From assembly GCF_045762675.1 (NCBI RefSeq), contig NZ_JBJDLK010000006.1:124001-188000 (forward strand): DNA of 64,000 nt, read 5' to 3'. Shown here piece after piece: positions 43,276 through 53,700 of this stretch. A model generated the notes under the pieces. The model was not told where the DNA came from. It did not search any database and worked only from the letters and a program-made list of their open reading frames with translations. This DNA is from Elizabethkingia meningoseptica_A. Lineage in GTDB: Bacteria > Bacteroidota > Bacteroidia > Flavobacteriales > Weeksellaceae. Within the stretch, counting starts at the first letter, position 1. Each line of letters opens with the position of its first letter. Both the position numbers and the translations under genes were made by a program.

Positions 43276-44610
43276 ATGGATCACATTTTATTCAGGTTAA
43301 CTATGTCAACAAAAAAACAAAAGGCGGCTCACAAAAAAATCAGATTATCTTTACAGGTCTTTTTCAGACACTACCCTTCTACTCTTTATATTTTTAAGTG
43401 GCTGTTAATTTCGCTTTTTATCGGATCTTTAATTGGCTCTGCATCTGCTTTCTTTTTGCAGACACTCGACTGGGCAACGAATTTCAGAGAAAATCATTTG
43501 TGGATGATTGCCTTATTGCCAATCGGAGGTTTGCTTATCGGATTATTATACCACTATTATGGAAAAGATGTGGAAGCCGGAAATAATTTACTGATTGACA
43601 CCACTCATGAACCTCAGCAAACAATCCCGTTCCGGATGGCTCCCTTTGTATATATCGGGACTATGGTCACACATTTCTTCGGAGGGTCCGCAGGTCGTGA
43701 AGGAACAGCTTTACAAATGGCAGGTGCTATTGCCGATCAGTTCAGCAAACCATTTCGCCTTACAACAGATGAACGTAAGATATTAATTATTGCTGCTATT
43801 GCCGCCGGTTTCGGTTCTGTATTCGGAACACCATTGGCCGGTGCTCTATTTGGACTGGAAGTCTTTCTTATCGGAAGAATAAGATACAATGCTATATTTC
43901 CGGCATTTGCCGCAGCCATTATCGCTGACCTGGTCACTAAATTATGGCAAACAAACCATACCCATTATCACATAAACATTGTTCCCGATGTTTCCTTCCT
44001 GAATATCCTTTATGCTGTTCTGACCGGAATTATCTTCGGCATAACTGCGGCTGCCTTTAGTAAAGCCATGCAGTTGACCACCAATATTTTTAAATCTAAA
44101 ATTACCTATCCCCCACTCAGGCCTTTTGCTGGCGGGATTATTATCGTATTAGCCGTATGGGGAATGGGTACCACAAAATATATTGGTTTAGGAATTCCTA
44201 CCATTGTAGCTTCTTTTGACCAGCAATTACCCGCGTTTGATTTTGCTTTAAAAATGCTTTTTACCATTGTAACACTCGCCGCTGGCTTCAAAGGCGGTGA
44301 AGTAACACCTTTATTCTTTATAGGAGCTGCACTGGGAAATGCTTTAAGCTATTTTATACCACTTCCGCCGGGACTTTTAGCCGGAATGGGCTTTGTGGCT
44401 GTTTTTGCAGGCGCCACCAACACACCAATTGCCTGCATGATCATGGCTATTGAACTGTTTGGAAGCGAATGTGGAGTCTATGCTGCCATTGCATGTGTTG
44501 TAGCTTATCTGTTATCCGGCAATAGTAGTATCTATACAAAACAGATGATCGGAGAACCTAAACATCAACGATTTGTAAACTTACAGGGAAGAAGGCTAAA
44601 AGATCTCTAA
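43276..44610 (+). CDS. CLC-F-type fluoride/proton antiporter
   Basis: A 444-residue CLC-family transporter with about 10-12 membrane helices. The CLC signature GREGT (140-144) carries the gating Glu E142. The canonical chloride motif GSGIP is replaced by GNNLL (102-106), matching the GNNLI-type motif of fluoride-selective CLC-F antiporters. FGTPLAGALFGLE and GFKGGEVTPLFF are further family motifs. It would expel fluoride in exchange for protons. A fluoride riboswitch directly upstream supports this strongly. The start may be 43276 or 43303 (MSTKKQ); the latter has a more typical N-terminus. Confidence 0.9.
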   Translation: MDHILFRLTMSTKKQKAAHKKIRLSLQVFFRHYPSTLYIFKWLLISLFIGSLIGSASAFFLQTLDWATNFRENHLWMIALLPIGGLLIGLLYHYYGKDVEAGNNLLIDTTHEPQQTIPFRMAPFVYIGTMVTHFFGGSAGREGTALQMAGAIADQFSKPFRLTTDERKILIIAAIAAGFGSVFGTPLAGALFGLEVFLIGRIRYNAIFPAFAAAIIADLVTKLWQTNHTHYHINIVPDVSFLNILYAVLTGIIFGITAAAFSKAMQLTTNIFKSKITYPPLRPFAGGIIIVLAVWGMGTTKYIGLGIPTIVASFDQQLPAFDFALKMLFTIVTLAAGFKGGEVTPLFFIGAALGNALSYFIPLPPGLLAGMGFVAVFAGATNTPIACMIMAIELFGSECGVYAAIACVVAYLLSGNSSIYTKQMIGEPKHQRFVNLQGRRLKDL

Positions 44611-44749
44611 AATTTAAAGTTTGAAATTTGAAGTTTGAAGTTTGAATTACTCATTACTTATTACCTATTACCTATAAAAACTCCGCAAGTTTCGGGTTTT
44701 ATAATCCAGGTTGTATATCAATCTTTGCAACACAATTAAACCTAATATT

Positions 44750-45505
44750 ATGCAAAGATTTAAGAATAAGTTTGCCCTTATTACAGGCGGAACAAATGGA
44801 ATGGGTTATGCAACAGCACAAAAATTTATTGAGGAAGGTGGATTTGCCATCATTACAGGCCGAAGTACTGCTACGGTGCATAGTGCAGTAAGTAGCTTAG
44901 GGGAAAGAGCTTTCGGAATCGTATCGGATGCCGGAAATATGAAAGATGTTTTCACATTACAGGAAAATATAAAACAATATACCAACACCATCGATTTGTT
45001 GTTTGTAAATGCAGGCTACGGACAGTTTGCATCTGTAGTACAAGCTGATGAAGCACATTTTGATGAGTTATTCAATATGTTGGTAAAAGGTGTTTTCTTT
45101 ACAGTCCAACAAATACTTCCATTGATGAAGTCCGGTAGTTCTGTTGTTTTAAACACATCTTTTGTTACTGAGATCGGAACTCCTTATTTCTCCGTTTATT
45201 CAGCGGCTAAATCGGCGGTAAAATCTTTTATCAAGACTTTTGCTGCTGAGTTTACAGAAAAAGGAATTCGTGTAAACGGCATCAGCCCGGGACATATTAA
45301 AACCAACATATTCAGCAATACAGGTCTGAACAAAGAACAAATTGATGAAGCTGTGCAAAGTCTTATCCCAACAATTCCCTTTAAAAGACAGGGTGAACCA
45401 TATGAAATAGCCAATGCAGTGCTTTTCCTGGCTTCAGAAGAAGCTTCTTATATCCACGGAGCAGAATTAGCGGTCGATGCTGGTATTTCCGTAATCAGTT
45501 CATAA
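44750..45505 (+). CDS. Short-chain dehydrogenase/reductase
   Basis: A 251-residue classical SDR. The TGGTNGMG cofactor motif near residue 12, the NAG-type motif as VNAGYG, the catalytic Tyr-x3-Lys as YSAAK with Ser in LNTSFVTE, and the C-terminal PFKRQGEPYEIANAVLFLAS loop are all in place. NADP(H)-dependent reduction of a carbonyl compound is likely; substrate unknown. The start at 44750 (MQRFKNKF) fits the family length; an upstream extension from 44711 lacks conservation. Confidence 0.88.
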   Translation: MQRFKNKFALITGGTNGMGYATAQKFIEEGGFAIITGRSTATVHSAVSSLGERAFGIVSDAGNMKDVFTLQENIKQYTNTIDLLFVNAGYGQFASVVQADEAHFDELFNMLVKGVFFTVQQILPLMKSGSSVVLNTSFVTEIGTPYFSVYSAAKSAVKSFIKTFAAEFTEKGIRVNGISPGHIKTNIFSNTGLNKEQIDEAVQSLIPTIPFKRQGEPYEIANAVLFLASEEASYIHGAELAVDAGISVISS

Positions 45506-45552
45506 AACCAGATTCTGAAATAATGTATATTTGTGATCAATAAATCCAAATA

Positions 45553-46218
45553 ATGAAATATTACTTCTCCGTACTCATATTTACGTTATCGCTTTCTATG
45601 TATTCTGCACAGCATTTTCAATTACCGAAAAGCTGTACAGTAGTAGAAACGGTCTATGGTGATTTAGATAAAGACGGAAAAGATGAAAAAGTAATTGTTT
45701 GTAACCTCAACCAGACAAAGGATCTTAAAAAAAATTACTCCAGAGTTCTTTATATCCTAAAACAAGACAACAACAACCAATATGAGCTATTCAAAAAGAA
45801 TACAAATATTTTGTGGGGCAGTAAAGAGTGTGGGTTCTGTTTCCAAGAAACTTCTGATCCCTTAATTAGTATCAGCATTAAGAATAACACTCTTATTATT
45901 GAGCAAGAAACCCATAACAATTCCAGAAGAACTGAGAATTATAAACAAATATTCAGATACCAGAATAATGACTGGTATCTGATTGGTTCTAAATACAGAT
46001 ATTGGGATACCTGTGATTTCGATTATACTTATGACATCAATTTCTCTACCCAGAAAATTAATATTACAAAAGACACAGGCAGCTGTGATGATATTGAAGA
46101 TCCTAAAAAGAATGTAAGCTCGTTTGAAACCTATACCTATAAGTTTCCTAAAGTAACAATGGATAATTATAAGGCTACTGAGATTAAATTTAAACCGAAG
46201 CTCTACTTTTACTATTAG
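45553..46218 (+). CDS. Secreted protein of unknown function with DxDxDG-type loop
   Basis: A 221-residue protein with a cleavable signal peptide ending MYSAQ (about residue 19). The mature start has a calcium-binding-like loop, GDLDKDGKDEKV, as in VCBS/EF-hand-like repeats. The rest is beta-strand-rich with four Cys (CGFCF and two later). I see no enzymatic motif. It is probably a periplasmic or secreted protein typical of flavobacteria. It converges with the Crp-family gene that ends 3 bases away. Confidence 0.7.
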   Translation: MKYYFSVLIFTLSLSMYSAQHFQLPKSCTVVETVYGDLDKDGKDEKVIVCNLNQTKDLKKNYSRVLYILKQDNNNQYELFKKNTNILWGSKECGFCFQETSDPLISISIKNNTLIIEQETHNNSRRTENYKQIFRYQNNDWYLIGSKYRYWDTCDFDYTYDINFSTQKINITKDTGSCDDIEDPKKNVSSFETYTYKFPKVTMDNYKATEIKFKPKLYFYY

Positions 46219-46220
46219 TC

Positions 46221-46799
46221 CTAAGATATTTTCTTCCGTATTTTACTTAGAAACTCGTGTGATACTCCAAGATAAGCTGCAATTTGATGTTGTGGTATTC
46301 GCTGTGCCAGTGTTGGATATTTTTCATTAAAATCCAGATAACGCTGGTCTGCATTCTTTTGGAGCATATTAATCATGCGGCGGTGTACTGCAGCTAATGC
46401 TTTCTGGTTCATAATTCTGAAAAGCTTTTCAGCTTTGGGTATTTCCTTATACAATTGTTCTTTTTGCGCTCTGTTTATCACCAATATCACAGCATCTTCC
46501 AGAGCCTGAATATTCATACTGGCAGGCTTACCGGAAACAAAGCTTTCAATATCCAACACCCACCAATCTTCTACAGCAAAATAAAGGATATATTCCTTTA
46601 GGTTTTCATCTTCATAATAGATTTTAAAACAACCTTCCAAAACATATCCTTCATGAGTACAGACTTCTCCTGCGGAAAGAATATTTTCATTCTTCCGTAC
46701 TTTTTTCAAACTGTAGAAAGAACTTAATCCGATTAATTCTTCTTCAGATAAATCAATATACTTTAAAATATTCTGTTCAAAAGAAGCAAATCTGCTCAT
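46221..46799 (-). CDS. Crp/Fnr-family regulator
   Basis: A 192-residue regulator. A cyclic-nucleotide-binding-like beta-roll (about 25-120; EGYVLEGCFKIYYED, SFVSGKPASMNIQALED) is followed by a C-terminal helix and a shortened HTH (RIPQHQIAAYLGVSHEFLSKIRKKIS). No clear cAMP-binding Arg-Ser pair is seen, so it is the Crp-like form common in Bacteroidota with unknown effector. It is the second gene of an operon after the cysteine hydrolase (3-base gap). Confidence 0.85.
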   Translation of the reverse strand: MSRFASFEQNILKYIDLSEEELIGLSSFYSLKKVRKNENILSAGEVCTHEGYVLEGCFKIYYEDENLKEYILYFAVEDWWVLDIESFVSGKPASMNIQALEDAVILVINRAQKEQLYKEIPKAEKLFRIMNQKALAAVHRRMINMLQKNADQRYLDFNEKYPTLAQRIPQHQIAAYLGVSHEFLSKIRKKIS

Positions 46800-46802
46800 A
46801 CT

Positions 46803-47363
46803 TTATTTTTCTAAATATTGTTCACAGGTTTTAATATCAGCATACAATCCTCCCAATGCATTTAATCCCGCCAGATAAGATTTGGAGATCTGTTCTGCCG
46901 GAATAACTTCGTCATATAATTCCCGGTCTCTGGTTGTTACACCATCACTAATAATTGTATTGCTAAAACCATAATCCATCGCTGCCCTTACGGTAGCATC
47001 TACACAAACATCTGTCATCATTCCGCAAATCACCAAATCAGAAATCTGGTGCTCTCTAAGATAGATTAATAATTCTGTATCTCTGAAACTATTCGGATAG
47101 TTTTTCACCACTACTTTTTCTGTTTCCGAAGGATGCACGCTTTCATGTAAATCCGCGCCTGAAGTATCAGGTAGAAAGAAATCAGCCCCTTCTTGTAACG
47201 CAATATGCCTGATGTGAATTACCGGCAGATTATTCTCTCTGAAATAAGCTAATACTTTTCCAGCCTTCTCCCCTGTCTCAACAGCGTTAATGAGCTCCAT
47301 TGCGCCGCCGGGGAAATAATCGTTCTGAATATCTATTAACAATAGTGTTTCTTTCTTTTTCAT
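46803..47363 (-). CDS. Isochorismatase-family cysteine hydrolase
   Basis: A 186-residue hydrolase. The catalytic triad pattern is present: Asp in LLIDIQNDYF, Lys in VVKNYPNSF and Cys in GMMTDVCVDATVRAA. The family acts on amides such as nicotinamide, ureidoglycine or isochorismate. The sequence is closest in look to plain cysteine hydrolases of unknown substrate. It is co-transcribed with the Crp-like regulator, which may respond to its substrate or product; this is inference. Confidence 0.87.
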   Translation of the reverse strand: MKKKETLLLIDIQNDYFPGGAMELINAVETGEKAGKVLAYFRENNLPVIHIRHIALQEGADFFLPDTSGADLHESVHPSETEKVVVKNYPNSFRDTELLIYLREHQISDLVICGMMTDVCVDATVRAAMDYGFSNTIISDGVTTRDRELYDEVIPAEQISKSYLAGLNALGGLYADIKTCEQYLEK

Positions 47364-47441
47364 GTCTTTAATTTATTTAACAAGACAAAAGTAGAACAGA
47401 TAAAAAAGAACAGCGGTTGAACAAGTTCAATAAATTCGATA

Positions 47442-48362
47442 TTAGTCTTCTCGTTTTAGACTTTCGGCATAGAGTTTTGCCTGGCTCCATTGCGCATGCT
47501 TAGACGGTACAATTTTATAGCCTTTTTTGTAAGCATATACTTTGGTGAACTTTGCGCCAAAGAAAATAAGCATACATGAATAATTAATCCACATCATAAT
47601 CAGAATTACAGTTCCGGCAGTTCCGAAAGCTGAAGTAGGCTTTACTTTTCCGAAATAAAGACTTAGTAAAAATTTTCCTAAAGTAAATAGTATTGTAGTA
47701 AGAAAAGCACCACGCCATACAGGCTTCCAGCTTACCTGCACATCGGGAAGAACTTTAAACATCAGAGCAAACAGAAGCATCACCAGTCCAAAGCCAATAC
47801 CAAAATTTACCAGTTCAACCAGCATATAAGTTTCAAAACCAAAATATTGTGTAATCCAAGTGTTAAACAAACTAATCAGCGATGAAAGAATCATAGTGAT
47901 CATAAGTAAAAATCCTATAATAAGAATCATCCCCAGGGAATTAGCTCTGTCCAGCAGGAATTTAATCAATGCTTTTTTAGGAGCAGATTGTATATCCCAT
48001 AAGGTATTAAGTGAATGTTGTAACTGGAAAAACAATGTAGTAGAACCAAAAACAAGAGCTCCCACACCAATCACTTTCATCAGAATATTTTGCTTATCTA
48101 TTAAAGCACCGGCAATCATGCTTTCTATACTTTTGGCCACATCAGTTCCCATAAATCCGCTGATCTGTTCACTTATTTCACCACGGATAGCCTCTTCACC
48201 AAAGAAGTTTCCGGCAATCCAGATAATAATAATTAACAAGCCCGGAATAGAAAATATAGCATAATAAGCAAGGCTTGCGGAGTCTTTTGACGCCGTAGAA
48301 TTATTCCACTCTGTAAAGGTATCCCGTAATACTTCCCAGAAAAATCTGATGTTTTTAATCAT
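47442..48362 (-). CDS. YihY/BrkB-family membrane protein
   Basis: A 306-residue inner-membrane protein with about six hydrophobic helices. The start FTEWNNSTASKDSASLAYYAIFSIPGLLIII contains the family motif (SASLAYYAIFSIPGLL). Other markers are LWDIQ near 118, LPDVQVSWKPVWRGAFLTT near 210, and SAFGTAGTVILIMMWINYS near 245. Function is unclear; homologs were once called ribonuclease BN in error. It starts 1 base from the tamL stop and so is the last gene of the tamB-tamL unit, suggesting an envelope role. Confidence 0.87.
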   Translation of the reverse strand: MIKNIRFFWEVLRDTFTEWNNSTASKDSASLAYYAIFSIPGLLIIIIWIAGNFFGEEAIRGEISEQISGFMGTDVAKSIESMIAGALIDKQNILMKVIGVGALVFGSTTLFFQLQHSLNTLWDIQSAPKKALIKFLLDRANSLGMILIIGFLLMITMILSSLISLFNTWITQYFGFETYMLVELVNFGIGFGLVMLLFALMFKVLPDVQVSWKPVWRGAFLTTILFTLGKFLLSLYFGKVKPTSAFGTAGTVILIMMWINYSCMLIFFGAKFTKVYAYKKGYKIVPSKHAQWSQAKLYAESLKRED

Positions 48363-48363
48363 G

Positions 48364-50703
48364 TTAAAACGGATATCCGATTGCTATGTTAAAAACAAGA
48401 TTATCTTTTCTCCATTGGCTGTCGCCAAATTTAATCCTGTCAAATGTCCATCTGTTTCCTTTTTCATAATAAGGAACTCTCAGTGGCATTGCCAGATCCA
48501 GTCTTAAAACCAGAATAGAAAAATCCAGTCTTAAACCAACACCGACGCCTACTGCTATTTCACTTAAAAAATCTTTTGAAAACTTCCCGCCCGGCAGGTC
48601 AGCACTATTATTAACCAACCATACGTTTCCGGCATCTACAAAAGCCGCTACATTAATAAATTTATAAATATTGGCACGATACTCCGCATTCATTTCCAGC
48701 TTAATATCACCGGACTGATTAAAAAAGTATTGAGCAATATTCCCATCTGTCTTTCTTGGATCAAAACTTCCGGGACCTAATGATCTTGCACGGAAGGCAC
48801 GGATACTGTTACTTCCACCTACAAAAAATTGTCGTGAGAAAGGAACGGTTTGTGAGTTTCCGTAAGGATATGCTATACCGGCAATAATTCTGGAAGCAAA
48901 AGTACTTTTCTCCCCGAATTTATGATAGAACCTAAAGTCGTTTTCAATTTTTACATATTGACTGAACGGAATTCCAAAAATCTTTTTTTCTTTTCCCTCT
49001 TTTACGTTGGCTCCGGTAAGTAATCCGGTAAGATTACCAGCCAGATCTACTCTTCCCTGATAGTAAATGGTATTGGCTTTAGGCTGCATGGTATTGGTGT
49101 ACGTATAGGTATACGTCGGACCAAATACCAGTTGCCTCTCAATAGCTCTTTTTAATTCAGGATTTGCTTCTGCAAGTTTTTCATATTCTGCGGTAACATT
49201 CGTAGGGGACACATAGGTTGCATCGAAAACCTTTAGCTCGTGTTCTTTTCTGGCGTTTTCTTTCCAGCTATAGCCAAAAGAAGCATTAAAATTATTAAGG
49301 GTGTAATACTGCCGGCGATTCTGGAATTCATATCCCAATGTAATATTAGTTCTCGGAACGAATTCACTGGAAGAATGAAAACGGAAAGGCGCTACAATAC
49401 GCGGAATGGAAAGCTGGGTATTTGCGCCGGCACGGAACATATTTTTAGCACCGTCACCACCGCCCATCTGTATATCGAATGCACCATAAATTGCCGCTTT
49501 AAACTGCTCTGCTCCGCGGAAAATATTCCGGTGTGTCCAGTTCAGGTTTAATTCACTACCACCATAATTCGCAGAATTGGTTCTTCCAAGAGCTTCGAGG
49601 CGAAGGGACTGCATTTGTCTTGGTGTCAGCAGATAGTAAGCATCAAATTTATGTTGCAAAGAATCGGAAACCACGAATTCATTTTTTACAAATTTAAATA
49701 ACCCAAGGTTGATCAAACGGTTTAAAGAAAGATTATGATTGGTACGGTTGTATAGATCCCCTTTTTCAAAATACAGGGCCCTGTCAAAAACTTTTGGTTT
49801 AAATTTATGCTGAGGATCAATTACATAAATATTTTTATACGCATAAGGTTCCAGTGAATCTGCATTCATCGGAATTTTATATTTACCCTTTCTGGCATCC
49901 TGAAGATTGTAGTTCGGGAAAACCACGACTTTATCAATAGTGAACTGTTCTGTTGCCAGTTTTGGAGTATCATCTTTCAGTTTTACATTCAATTCAACCT
50001 GATGATTTTTACTCACCGTAGTATCTGCCTGAACAATAATATTATCCGGATGGAAGTAATAGAATCCTTTTTCTTTCAGCCTGTTGTCAATGCGTTCTCT
50101 TTCCGCTTTTATCACATCCAGATCAAATGGTTTTCCTGCTTTTAACAGTGTTCGTTTTGTAGTATTCTGGATGGCTTTGTTAACAAGAGTGGAATCTTTC
50201 TGAAATTTTACATCACTAATAAGATAACGCTCTCCCGGTTTTACCGTATAGACAACCTGTGCTTTTTTATTTTTAGTCATCACACTATCGGTGGCCTTTA
50301 CATTGAAATACCCCTTGTTCTGTGAATAATTTTCAATGATATCCTTATTGAACTCCCTGTCAACATCTCCCAATAAAACAGGTTTCTGCCCTACTTTATA
50401 TTTCAGCCAGTAACGGAAGCCTTTCTCTTTTTCAGGTTCTTTTGTAATGTTGTAGAAAAACAATTTAGGGCGCATCCCCAATATGGAAGGATTAGGTTTT
50501 GGCGTAAGATTATTTTCCAATGCCGATTGTAATTCTTTCTTATCATTTTTGGAGATCGTACTGCTTTTGATCTTTACACTACCTCCCGTATAAAGATTTT
50601 GTCCTTCTTTCAGATAACCGGTTCCACTGCATGAAAACAGGAATAAAACCAGCCCTGAAACAAGCATGTACGGTATATATATATGAAATTTATCTTTTCT
50701 CAT
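48364..50703 (-). CDS. tamL: TamL: lipidated TamA/BamA-like outer-membrane protein
   Basis: A 779-residue Omp85-family lipoprotein (lipobox FSC, C25, then SGTGYLKEGQNLY). POTRA-like domains fill about 35-370, and the C-terminal beta-barrel of about 370 residues includes VGGSNSIRAFRARSLGPGSF, the conserved barrel motif. The protein ends VFNIAIGYPF with a terminal aromatic residue. In Bacteroidota the lipidated TamA partner is called TamL. It works with TamB to move proteins or lipids to the outer membrane. The start codon overlaps the tamB stop by one base, so they are co-translated. Confidence 0.88.
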   Translation of the reverse strand: MRKDKFHIYIPYMLVSGLVLFLFSCSGTGYLKEGQNLYTGGSVKIKSSTISKNDKKELQSALENNLTPKPNPSILGMRPKLFFYNITKEPEKEKGFRYWLKYKVGQKPVLLGDVDREFNKDIIENYSQNKGYFNVKATDSVMTKNKKAQVVYTVKPGERYLISDVKFQKDSTLVNKAIQNTTKRTLLKAGKPFDLDVIKAERERIDNRLKEKGFYYFHPDNIIVQADTTVSKNHQVELNVKLKDDTPKLATEQFTIDKVVVFPNYNLQDARKGKYKIPMNADSLEPYAYKNIYVIDPQHKFKPKVFDRALYFEKGDLYNRTNHNLSLNRLINLGLFKFVKNEFVVSDSLQHKFDAYYLLTPRQMQSLRLEALGRTNSANYGGSELNLNWTHRNIFRGAEQFKAAIYGAFDIQMGGGDGAKNMFRAGANTQLSIPRIVAPFRFHSSSEFVPRTNITLGYEFQNRRQYYTLNNFNASFGYSWKENARKEHELKVFDATYVSPTNVTAEYEKLAEANPELKRAIERQLVFGPTYTYTYTNTMQPKANTIYYQGRVDLAGNLTGLLTGANVKEGKEKKIFGIPFSQYVKIENDFRFYHKFGEKSTFASRIIAGIAYPYGNSQTVPFSRQFFVGGSNSIRAFRARSLGPGSFDPRKTDGNIAQYFFNQSGDIKLEMNAEYRANIYKFINVAAFVDAGNVWLVNNSADLPGGKFSKDFLSEIAVGVGVGLRLDFSILVLRLDLAMPLRVPYYEKGNRWTFDRIKFGDSQWRKDNLVFNIAIGYPF

Positions 50704-53700
50704 TATTTAAACTCTACAACTTGATTCTTTTTGTCTTTCGCCCGTCTTTTTTCTTTTTGAGATTTCTGGAATATCTCACGGAACTTATCATAGTCCAGTG
50801 TAATAATAAATCCAACCCCGGTTTCTACAATCTGCCCCTGTAATGCTACCTGATAATCGTTCTTACGGTAAGCCCGCAGCATATACCTTCCGTCTTTTGA
50901 TAAACTGTAATCCACCGTTACGTCTCCGGCAATATTGGTCATATTTTCATTCTGGCGCGCCTGTCCTTCCAGACCAAAATTACTACCCACCGTTACCTTC
51001 AAACGATCATTCAATAGCTTTTTACTAATATCTACATTCAGATCTGTTCTTGTATTTTTATTTCCGGTTGAATAATCATCCGATGATTCCAGACCAAAAT
51101 TCAGGTCTACACCTTTAATCAGGTCAGAAGCAAGGTTATTCAACTGTTGTGAAAGAATTTTACTCACACTCTGTCTTGCCATTGTCTCCGCCGAAAGACC
51201 CGCACTGCTCTGGAACGGATTTTCTCCGATAAAACGGTTCAGTAACAATAACGCAAAAACCTGCTTGTTCATTTCCGGTTCCTGCTGTCTCAGCTGTGCC
51301 AGCTTTGCATCTACCAGTTGTTTTACATTAGTAGCAACCGAATTGTTGTTTTCATCTGTAGTAATATCGAATGATAATACAGGTTTCAAAAGCTCACCTT
51401 TCATCTTAAGCAACGCACTAAAAGGCATTCTCTGTTTAAAGAGATTCACTTCTGCCTGAGTCACTTGCTGCTCTACAAGATCAATTGGTGCGGTTTCAGT
51501 TTTATAAACAGCTGTAAGATCCATAATAGCAGCTGTTGGTTCTCCGGTCCAGGTGATGGTACTACCTTTCTGGATATCGAATTTACGTTTCAGCATACTT
51601 ACTGAAAGTTCATAAGCTCCTTTTTCTACCTGATAAACACCAACAAGCGTTGTTTTCCCGGAAGGATCTATCCCGCCTGTCAATTCAGCTTCTCCCTGAA
51701 GTTTTACAAAATCTCCGTTAGCCTTATCGATAACAATAGACATTTTAGCTTCCTTATTAACTTCGATATTCACACTTACATCCATTCCTTTAATACGGCT
51801 TTGAGCGTTCAGTGTATCTGTTTTAATTGTTTTATTAAGCGCTACTTTATCCTGGTCTACAAACTCCACAATACCGTCTCTTTCCTGTAATGCCGGTGAA
51901 GACTGAGGTAATACAAAAGTAAAATCTGTATTTTCAGCAATCGCCAATCGTCCTTCTACTTTTGGTAAATCCAGATTTCCACGGATACGCAGTCCGGCAT
52001 CAATAGCCAGAATACCATACATCATAGCATCATTGGACTTTTCAGAATTTACCACTTTAAAGTCTTTAGCATTAACATTCAGATTAAAGGCAAAGTCTCT
52101 GTAAGTCTGTGTAAGCACCTGTCCGTTTACCGTTAATGCATTTCCGTCCTTATCTTTAACTTTGAAACGGTTAAACTCAATCCCGCGGCTGGTGAAATTA
52201 ATTTCATCATCGATGTTTCTGAAATCACTTCCGGTTTTGGCAATTTCAAGTCCGACTTTATTAAATTTTACTTTCCCTAAAATATTTGGCTGAGTTGTAT
52301 TTCCGGTAATTTTAAGGTTCCCGGAAAGATAGCCCTCGGTATGATGGATTGCATTCATGGAGAATCCCTGAAGCGTTTTCATCTGAAGCTGATTAATTGC
52401 CATATTCAGATCGAATGTACCGGCAGAAATATTATAATCACCTAATACTTTCACATCATTATCATTACCTGAAAGCACCACATCAGCATTCAGAAGATTC
52501 GCCGAATTATTCTTCACTTTTACGGCGATATTTCCTACCGGACTTCCGTAAAAAACAAGATCAGAAATATTCAGATCCGAAGTAAATGTCATTTTTTTCG
52601 TCAGATCGCGAAGTTGTGCTGTTCCGTTGATTGTACCTTTTGCCAGAAGAGAGTCTTTTTTAATAATCTCTGTAATGGTTTCTATTTTAAAGTCCTTCAG
52701 GGAAACATTTAAAGGACTGTTTGGCGATTTACTTTCAGATTGCAGCAGAATCTCACTTCCCGCATTTGAAAGTCTGAAATTATCCGCAAAAATCCCCTTA
52801 TTGCTAATCTGGATTTTATTATTTTCTGCTATTGACCAGTCATTGTAATTGAGCTTCAGCCCATTCGGGTTCAGTGAAATTTCTGTGATATCATTCAGTG
52901 ATTTTGCACTCCCTGCAATCAGGAACTGTGTCGTATCTTTAGTATCTTTGGAAGTGATATTGTAATTAATTGTATTATTCGCAACATCCCCGTTAATACT
53001 TATTTTATTTAAAGCCAGACTTGCACTTTTTAAAGATGCTACCCCAAGATTATATTGTAACGCCTGATTTTCATTGGTGATTTTCAGTACCGCATTTTCA
53101 ACTGTATTTTCTCCGTATTCTAATTGTGGAATCCGGCCATCTACCGCTATTTTCTGGGTATCTGCATTATAATTCCCGGACAGCGCTATGGTTTCAAAAC
53201 TCTTCAGTTCAGGAACAAATTTTCTGATCAGGTTATCGTTTTTAACCTTAGCATTGAATGTAAAATACTGCCCCGGCTCAATCTTCTCTGCTTTACCAGG
53301 TTTCTGAAACTGGTAATACTGATTAATCGTTTTTTGTAAAGCGCCGAAAATCTGTGTCAACTTATATTTACCAGATAACGTTACATCGGCAATCTGAGAA
53401 TGAAGATTAATCTCGTTCACGCTGTTAGTGGATATCGCTTTGAAATCAACTTCCTGAATAGGGACAACTTCTTTGGTATCCGATATTGCAAAATTACGGA
53501 GGTTAAGCGCTCCGTTTAAAGCGTCGGGGTTAAGATTGGTAAAATCTCCGGTAATATCACCGGCAATAATCATTGGCTTTTCATAGAAGCCCAGCTTATT
53601 AAGATCCAGTTTTGTAATATTTCCGTCAACTTTAACCGTTGGATTTTTTTCATTGTAAGCTCCTGAAGCAATCAGCTTAAGCTCAGCATTCGGATCTTTT

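Noticed and set aside
43276..44610. Annotation as an ordinary chloride channel
   Set aside because: The GNNLL motif and the upstream fluoride riboswitch point to fluoride.
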